A DNA stretch of 20,779 bases, taken from assembly GCA_005884745.1 (NCBI GenBank), contig VAZU01000061.1, positions 1 through 20,779 on the forward strand. Direction: 5' to 3'. Below, one piece after another: positions 17,551 to 20,779 of this stretch; the first letter of the stretch is position 1; every line of letters starts with the position of its first letter. Both the position numbers and the translations under genes were made by a program. The DNA is from Alphaproteobacteria bacterium (lineage in GTDB: Bacteria > Pseudomonadota > Alphaproteobacteria > Rhizobiales > Xanthobacteraceae). The notes below the pieces were generated by a model. The model was not told the origin of the DNA, searched no databases, and was given only the letters and a program-made list of their open reading frames with translations.

Positions 17551-18609
17551 TTACGGCTGCCACGCCGGCGCGTGCGCGGCGCGGTCCGGCGCGGCGGCGC
17601 GCGCAGTATCGATGATCCGCAGCAGCGCGCGCAGCACGTCCTCGACGCCCGCCCCCGTCACCGCGGAGATCACCAACGGCGTGGCTTGCGTTCCCGCGCC
17701 GGTGCCGCGCATCGCGCGCTTCAGCCGGGCGACCTGCTGCTCAATTGCGTCGGGCGCGAGCGCGTCGGCCTTGGTCAGCGCCACGATCTCCGGCTTGTCC
17801 AGGAGCCCGTGGCCGTAGGCTTCGAGCTCGTGCCGCACGGCGCGATAGGCGGCGCCGGCATCTTCGTTCAAGCCGTCGACGAGATGGAGCAGCACGCGGC
17901 AGCGCTCGATGTGGCCGAGGAACCGGTCGCCCAGCCCTGAGCCCTCATGCGCACCCTCGATCAGGCCCGGAATATCGGCGAGCACGAATTCGCGCCCGTC
18001 GATCCGCACCACCCCGAGCTGCGGAACGAGCGTCGTGAACGGGTAATCGGCGATTTTCGGCTTCGCGGCGCTGACCGCGGCCAGAAACGTGGATTTTCCC
18101 GCATTGGGCAGGCCGACGAGCCCGGCATCGGCGATGAGTTTCAGCCGCAGGAAAATCGTGCGCTCCTCGCCCGGCTGGCCGGGATTGGCGCGGCGCGGCG
18201 CGCGGTTGGTCGAGGATTTGAAATGCGCATTGCCGAACCCGCCGTTGCCGCCCCGGGCGAGCACCGCGCGGTCGCCGATCGCGACGAGATCGGCCAACAG
18301 CGTCTCGCCGTCCTCGTCGAAGATCTGGGTCCCGGCCGGCACTTTGAGCACGAGGTCGGCGCCCGCGGCGCCCGCGCGCTCCTTGCCCATGCCGTTCTTC
18401 CCGCGGCCGGCCTTGAAATGCTGGCGGTAGCGATAGTCGATCAGCGTGTTGAGCCCGGCTACGGCCTGCGCCGCCACGTCGCCGCCGCGGCCGCCGTTGC
18501 CGCCATAGGGGCCGCCGAACTCGATGAATTTCTCGCGGCGGAACGCCACGCAGCCGTTGCCGCCGTCGCCGGACCGGATCTGGATTTTCGCCTGGTCGAG
18601 AAATTTCAT
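17551..18609 (-). CDS. obgE: GTPase Obg/CgtA
   Basis: Obg is an essential GTPase in 50S ribosome assembly and stress control. The 352-residue protein starts MKFLDQAKIQIRSGDGGNGC, the glycine-rich Obg fold (about 1-157). The G domain has G1 GLPNAGKST at 166-174, G2 TTL at 191-193, G3 DIPG at 211-214, G4 TKAD at 278-281 and G5 SAVTG. The C-terminus is short (APAWQP), with no long acidic tail like that of E. coli ObgE. The ATG at 18607-18609 has GGAG 8 bases upstream; that site overlaps the end of a palindromic repeat. The frame extends 17 codons further, but only through repeat sequence. It neighbours rplU-rpmA as in most bacteria, with a GNAT gene between. Confidence 0.97.
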   Translation of the reverse strand: MKFLDQAKIQIRSGDGGNGCVAFRREKFIEFGGPYGGNGGRGGDVAAQAVAGLNTLIDYRYRQHFKAGRGKNGMGKERAGAAGADLVLKVPAGTQIFDEDGETLLADLVAIGDRAVLARGGNGGFGNAHFKSSTNRAPRRANPGQPGEERTIFLRLKLIADAGLVGLPNAGKSTFLAAVSAAKPKIADYPFTTLVPQLGVVRIDGREFVLADIPGLIEGAHEGSGLGDRFLGHIERCRVLLHLVDGLNEDAGAAYRAVRHELEAYGHGLLDKPEIVALTKADALAPDAIEQQVARLKRAMRGTGAGTQATPLVISAVTGAGVEDVLRALLRIIDTARAAAPDRAAHAPAWQP

Positions 18610-18618
18610 GGCGTTTTC

Positions 18619-18836
18619 TCCCTCCCCCCGCGAAGCGGAGGGGAGGGTGGCGAGGACCAAAGGTCCGAGCCGGGTGGGGGTGAAGGTTCTTCAGCTCATA
18701 AATAGACGATCCGCTCAGGCGTTCGCCCCACCCCGCCGCCCAACCGAAATCGGCAGTTGCCGATTTCGGAGTTCATGATTCGGCCTAGTCGGAAACATCC
18801 GACTTGGCGGGCGGCGACCCTCCCCTCCGGGGAGGG
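18619..18836. repeat. Composite palindromic repeat between the GNAT gene and obgE
   Basis: The 231-base gap is almost all inverted repeats. They are a purine/pyrimidine hairpin with arms CCCTCCCC and GGGGAGGG (about 18620-18648), GGACC-AAA-GGTCC, a perfect 12-bp inverted repeat with CCGAAATCGGCA (18744-18755) and TGCCGATTTCGG (18758-18769) around GT, AGTCGGA-AACA-TCCGACT (18787-18804), and CCCTCCCC-TCC-GGGGAGGG (18818-18836). GGGTGGGG and CCCCACCC also pair across the middle. The first arm overlaps the obgE ribosome site. Confidence 0.8.
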
Positions 18837-18840
18837 ATCT

Positions 18841-19458
18841 TTACGCCACGCGGCGGGAGCGGCCCCAGCTCTTGAGCGAGGCCCAGATCGAGCGCTCGAG
18901 CCGGAAGCGGTCGATCGGCGCCGAGCTTTTCAGCGCGCGGATGCGGTAGAGCCCGACCCCGGTCCACTGGAAGCCGCATTTCTCCAGCACCCGCCGCGAG
19001 GCCGGATTGGTGACCCGGGCGCCGGCCTGCAGCGCCTCGAGCTCGAGATCGGTGAAGGCGTGGTCGATCAGCGCGCGCACCGCCTCGGTGGCGAAGCCGC
19101 GGCCCCAGTAAGGCACGCCGAGCCAGCAGCCGAGCTCCGGCATCAAGCCCGCAGTGCCCGGCCCGTCGCGCAGCTCGAGCCCGCACGCGCCGATGAGCGT
19201 GCCCTCGGTCAGCGCGATCACGAACGTCGTCTCCCGGTCCGACCGGTTGGCGGCGGCCAGGAACGCTTCGGCATCCGCGAGCGTATAGGGATGCGGGATG
19301 CGCGCCGTGTTCTCGGCGATGCGGCGCTCGTTGGCGAGCATCGCGATGTTCTCGGCGTCCTCGGGACGCGGGGCGCGCAGCACCAGCCGCTCGGTCTCGA
19401 GGACGGGAATACTCGCCTCCCGCAGGCTCTCCGCGGCGATCGGGTCCAGCAGCGTCAT
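18841..19458 (-). CDS. GNAT-family N-acetyltransferase (RimJ/RimL-like)
   Basis: The 205-residue protein has the GNAT fold of the RimJ/RimL type, which transfers acetyl from acetyl-CoA to an amino group. It starts its domain with ETERLVLRAPRPEDAENIAM at 21-40, has the acetyl-CoA loop PYWGRGFATEAVRALIDHAF at 116-135 (the Q/RxxGxG/A element), and NPASRRVLEKCGF at 151-163. The substrate cannot be read from sequence; ribosomal protein N-termini are one possibility given its place next to rpmA and obgE, where relatives also have a GNAT gene. ATG at 19456-19458 has AAAGGAG 8 bases upstream. It lies directly after the rpmA terminator, so it needs readthrough or its own promoter. Confidence 0.88.
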   Translation of the reverse strand: MTLLDPIAAESLREASIPVLETERLVLRAPRPEDAENIAMLANERRIAENTARIPHPYTLADAEAFLAAANRSDRETTFVIALTEGTLIGACGLELRDGPGTAGLMPELGCWLGVPYWGRGFATEAVRALIDHAFTDLELEALQAGARVTNPASRRVLEKCGFQWTGVGLYRIRALKSSAPIDRFRLERSIWASLKSWGRSRRVA

Positions 19459-19478
19459 GGCACGGGCTCCTTTGCTCC

Positions 19479-19519
19479 AAAAAAGCGAAGAGGGGAGCCG
19501 GCATCCCGTCTCCCCTCTT
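19479..19519 (-). terminator. Intrinsic terminator of rplU-rpmA
   Basis: AAGAGGGGAG (19488-19497) and CTCCCCTCTT (19510-19519) form a perfect 10-bp stem with a 12-base loop. Three bases later on the minus strand there are six T residues (19479-19484 as A on the plus strand). This is a classical Rho-independent terminator shape, the only clear one in the window. The GNAT start codon lies only 20 bases beyond it. Confidence 0.88.
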
Positions 19520-19532
19520 GGAACCCGATCGG

Positions 19533-19561
19533 GTCCGCCGGTTCGATGGATGCCGGCGGAC
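19533..19561 (-). repeat. Second hairpin in the rpmA 3' untranslated region
   Basis: GTCCGCCGG (19533-19541) and CCGGCGGAC (19553-19561) make a perfect 9-bp stem with an 11-base loop between the rpmA stop and its terminator. It may protect the transcript 3' end or assist termination. Confidence 0.6.
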
Positions 19562-19578
19562 GCACAAATTTCCGCCGT

Positions 19579-19851
19579 CTAGTCTGCCGCGGCCTCCGTC
19601 ATCGCGATCACGGATACGTAGGTGCGGCCCTTGGTCTTGGTCTTGAACTCGACTCTCCCGTTGGTCAGTGCGAACAGCGTGTGATCCTTGCCGATGCCCA
19701 CGTTTTGGCCGGCGTGCCATTTGGTGCCGCGCTGGCGCGCAAGGATATTGCCGGCGAGCACCGCTTGGCCGCCGAACAATTTCACGCCCAGGCGACGGCC
19801 CGCCGAATCCCGGCCGTTGCGCGAGGAACCGCCTGCTTTCTTGTGAGCCAT
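19579..19851 (-). CDS. rpmA: 50S ribosomal protein L27
   Basis: L27 reaches toward the peptidyl transferase centre of the 50S subunit with its N-terminus. The 90-residue protein begins MAHKKAGGSSRNGRDSAGRR, with no extra cleavable leader of the Firmicutes type, and carries the family signature GTKWHAGQNVGIGKDHTLFA at 42-61. The upstream AAGGAG is about 12 bases from the ATG (19849-19851), a little far but the best available. It follows rplU by 56 bases in the usual rplU-rpmA operon and is ended by a clear terminator. Confidence 0.97.
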   Translation of the reverse strand: MAHKKAGGSSRNGRDSAGRRLGVKLFGGQAVLAGNILARQRGTKWHAGQNVGIGKDHTLFALTNGRVEFKTKTKGRTYVSVIAMTEAAAD

Positions 19852-19887
19852 GAGTTCGCTGCTCTCCTTAGCTCGATCTTCTACCCC

Positions 19888-19904
19888 GATTCCGTGACGG
19901 AATC
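19888..19904 (-). repeat. Palindrome in the rplU-rpmA spacer
   Basis: GATTCCGT (19888-19895) and ACGGAATC (19897-19904) are perfect inverted arms around one base. No T-run follows on the minus strand, so it is not an intrinsic terminator. It lies 3 bases after the rplU stop and about 20 bases before the rpmA ribosome site; a processing or attenuation role is conceivable. Confidence 0.6.
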
Positions 19905-19907
19905 ATA

Positions 19908-20621
19908 TCACTTCTTTTTTCCCTTGCCCTTATCCGCGGCCGGCTTCTTCGCCGCGGGTTTTTTCGTAGGCGCGGCCGGCTTCTCGGCCTTGGATTTGGC
20001 GGCTTCCTTCTTCGCCGGTTTCGCCGCCGCCTTGGGCTTGGCGGGTTTTGCTTCCGCCTTCCCGGCTTCAGCTTCCGTCTTCGCCGCGGGCGCCGGGGAC
20101 GGCGGCGGCCTGGCTTCGGCCTTCTCGGCCGGCGCTTTCGGCTTCGCCTCCGCTTGCGGCGCCGGCGGGGCGGCGGCAGGTGCCGCGGGCGTCGGCGCGG
20201 CGGGGGCGGCGGGCGCGGGCTTGGGCGCCGGTGCGGGCGGCTCGGCCCGCGCGGCTTGCGGCGCGGCTTCGGCCCGGGGCGCGGCTTCGACCTTCGCCGC
20301 GGGCTTTCTGCCCTCGGTGAGGATCTCGGTGATGCGGACCACCGAGAATTCCTGGCGATGGCCGCGCTTGCGGCGCGAATTCTTGCGGCGGCGCTTCTTG
20401 AACGCGATGACCTTTTCGCCGCGGCCCTGCTCGACCATTTCGCCGGCCACGGTTGCGCCGGCCACCATCGGGCTTCCGACCACGACGGTCTCGCCGCCGA
20501 GCAGGAGCACTTCGCCGAACCGGACCGCGTCGCCGGCTTTTCCCGAAATCTTGTCGACCGTGATCAGGTCCTGCTCGGCGACCCGATATTGCTTTCCGCC
20601 GGTCCTGATGATTGCGAACAT
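19908..20621 (-). CDS. rplU: 50S ribosomal protein L21 with a long Ala/Pro/Lys tail
   Basis: L21 is an early 50S assembly protein that binds 23S rRNA. Residues 1-103 are the complete normal protein: MFAIIRTGGKQYRVAEQDLI at the start, GEVLLLGGETVVVGSPMVAG at 36-55, and FKKRRRKNSRRKRGHRQEFS at 74-93. The remaining 134 residues (about 104-237) are low-complexity, first Ala/Pro-rich and then Lys/Ala-rich (PAKPKAAAKPAKKEAAKSKA), ending DKGKGKKK. E. coli L21 has 103 residues. The codon pattern stays in frame without a stop, so the tail is probably real and resembles histone H1-like tails. The ATG at 20619-20621 fits the family start; the frame stays open upstream, without similarity, through the leader. 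Confidence 0.95.
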   Translation of the reverse strand: MFAIIRTGGKQYRVAEQDLITVDKISGKAGDAVRFGEVLLLGGETVVVGSPMVAGATVAGEMVEQGRGEKVIAFKKRRRKNSRRKRGHRQEFSVVRITEILTEGRKPAAKVEAAPRAEAAPQAARAEPPAPAPKPAPAAPAAPTPAAPAAAPPAPQAEAKPKAPAEKAEARPPPSPAPAAKTEAEAGKAEAKPAKPKAAAKPAKKEAAKSKAEKPAAPTKKPAAKKPAADKGKGKKK

Positions 20622-20735
20622 GGCTATTTCCCGCGTTTTTGGCCGCGGCGTTCGGATCGCCGATCGGATCAAGTCTGTTGCCCGGCCGCCCGCCGCCCGG
20701 CCGCCCCGCGCGTCAGATTTTTCGCGCAAAACGAA

Positions 20736-20757
20736 CGGCGCGGAAACCTCCGCGCCG
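20736..20757 (-). promoter_or_regulatory. Hairpin at the start of the rplU leader
   Basis: CGGCGCGGA (20736-20744) and TCCGCGCCG (20749-20757) form a perfect 9-bp stem with a 4-base loop. It begins about 10 bases after the candidate -10, so it would sit at the very 5' end of a leader of about 140 bases. It could stabilise the mRNA or be a ribosomal protein control site; neither is shown by sequence alone. Confidence 0.5.
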
Positions 20758-20767
20758 GGCCGCGGCA

Positions 20768-20773
20768 CTATAG
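20768..20773 (-). promoter_or_regulatory. Candidate -10 element of the rplU promoter
   Basis: CTATAG within TTTCTATAGTGCC on the minus strand matches the alphaproteobacterial -10 pattern (CTATAT). The matching -35 would lie outside the window, so the promoter cannot be completed. Its position about 140 bases before rplU and just ahead of a strong leader hairpin supports the call. Confidence 0.5.
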
Positions 20774-20779
20774 AAATGA

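Noticed and set aside
17327..17563. 79-codon upstream extension of proB
   Set aside because: No similarity to glutamate kinases before MSRKPPVLGDF, and it runs into the end of obgE.
20622..20768. 49-codon upstream extension of rplU
   Set aside because: L21 starts at MFAIIRTGGKQYRV; the extension would run through the leader hairpin to near the candidate -10 element.

Overview
The window is a high-GC housekeeping segment from an alphaproteobacterium, most likely a Hyphomicrobiales (Rhizobiales) member near Bradyrhizobiaceae/Xanthobacteraceae. The reasons are the atpHAGDC operon standing apart from the F0 genes, the gene order priA | atpHAGDC ... rppH - yibQ - ctpA - envC - rlmH - rsfS - nadD - proA - proB - obgE - GNAT - rpmA - rplU, and the abundant palindromic intergenic repeats of the type common in that group. 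The family-level placement is recalled from knowledge of these genomes and has not been tested.

Layout. A truncated xerC lies at the left edge on the minus strand and diverges from priA (564-2744, plus). The F1 ATP synthase operon atpH-atpA-atpG-atpD-atpC follows on the plus strand (2972-8133). It converges on a long co-oriented minus-strand block (8278-20621) that reads, from right to left, rplU-rpmA, a terminator, a GNAT acetyltransferase, obgE, proB, proA, nadD, rsfS, rlmH, an envC-like gene, ctpA, a truncated yibQ-type gene, rppH and an RraA-like gene. No tRNA, rRNA, CRISPR array, insertion sequence or phage gene was recognised. No gene-free stretch exceeds 300 bases; the longest are 18610-18840, 2745-2971 and 17327-17550.

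How the genes work together. XerC and PriA act in chromosome resolution and replication restart. The Atp proteins form the catalytic F1 sector plus delta (AtpH). RplU/RpmA, ObgE, RsfS and RlmH are all large-subunit ribosome proteins or assembly, silencing and modification factors. ProB/ProA make glutamate semialdehyde for proline, NadD makes NAD, the EnvC-like protein and CtpA work on the cell envelope, and RppH starts 5'-end-dependent mRNA decay.

What stands out. I found no new multi-gene system. The unusual features are: (1) a yibQ-type gene that keeps its membrane anchor and linker but has lost its whole deacetylase domain; (2) a palindromic repeat read in frame inside the N-terminus of xerC; (3) an rsfS whose best-supported start is a CTG; (4) a roughly 134-residue Ala/Pro/Lys tail on ribosomal protein L21; and (5) at least seven palindromic repeat elements in 20 kb, some inside operons, two flanking atpC, and two apparently supplying the Shine-Dalgarno sequences of nadD and obgE.
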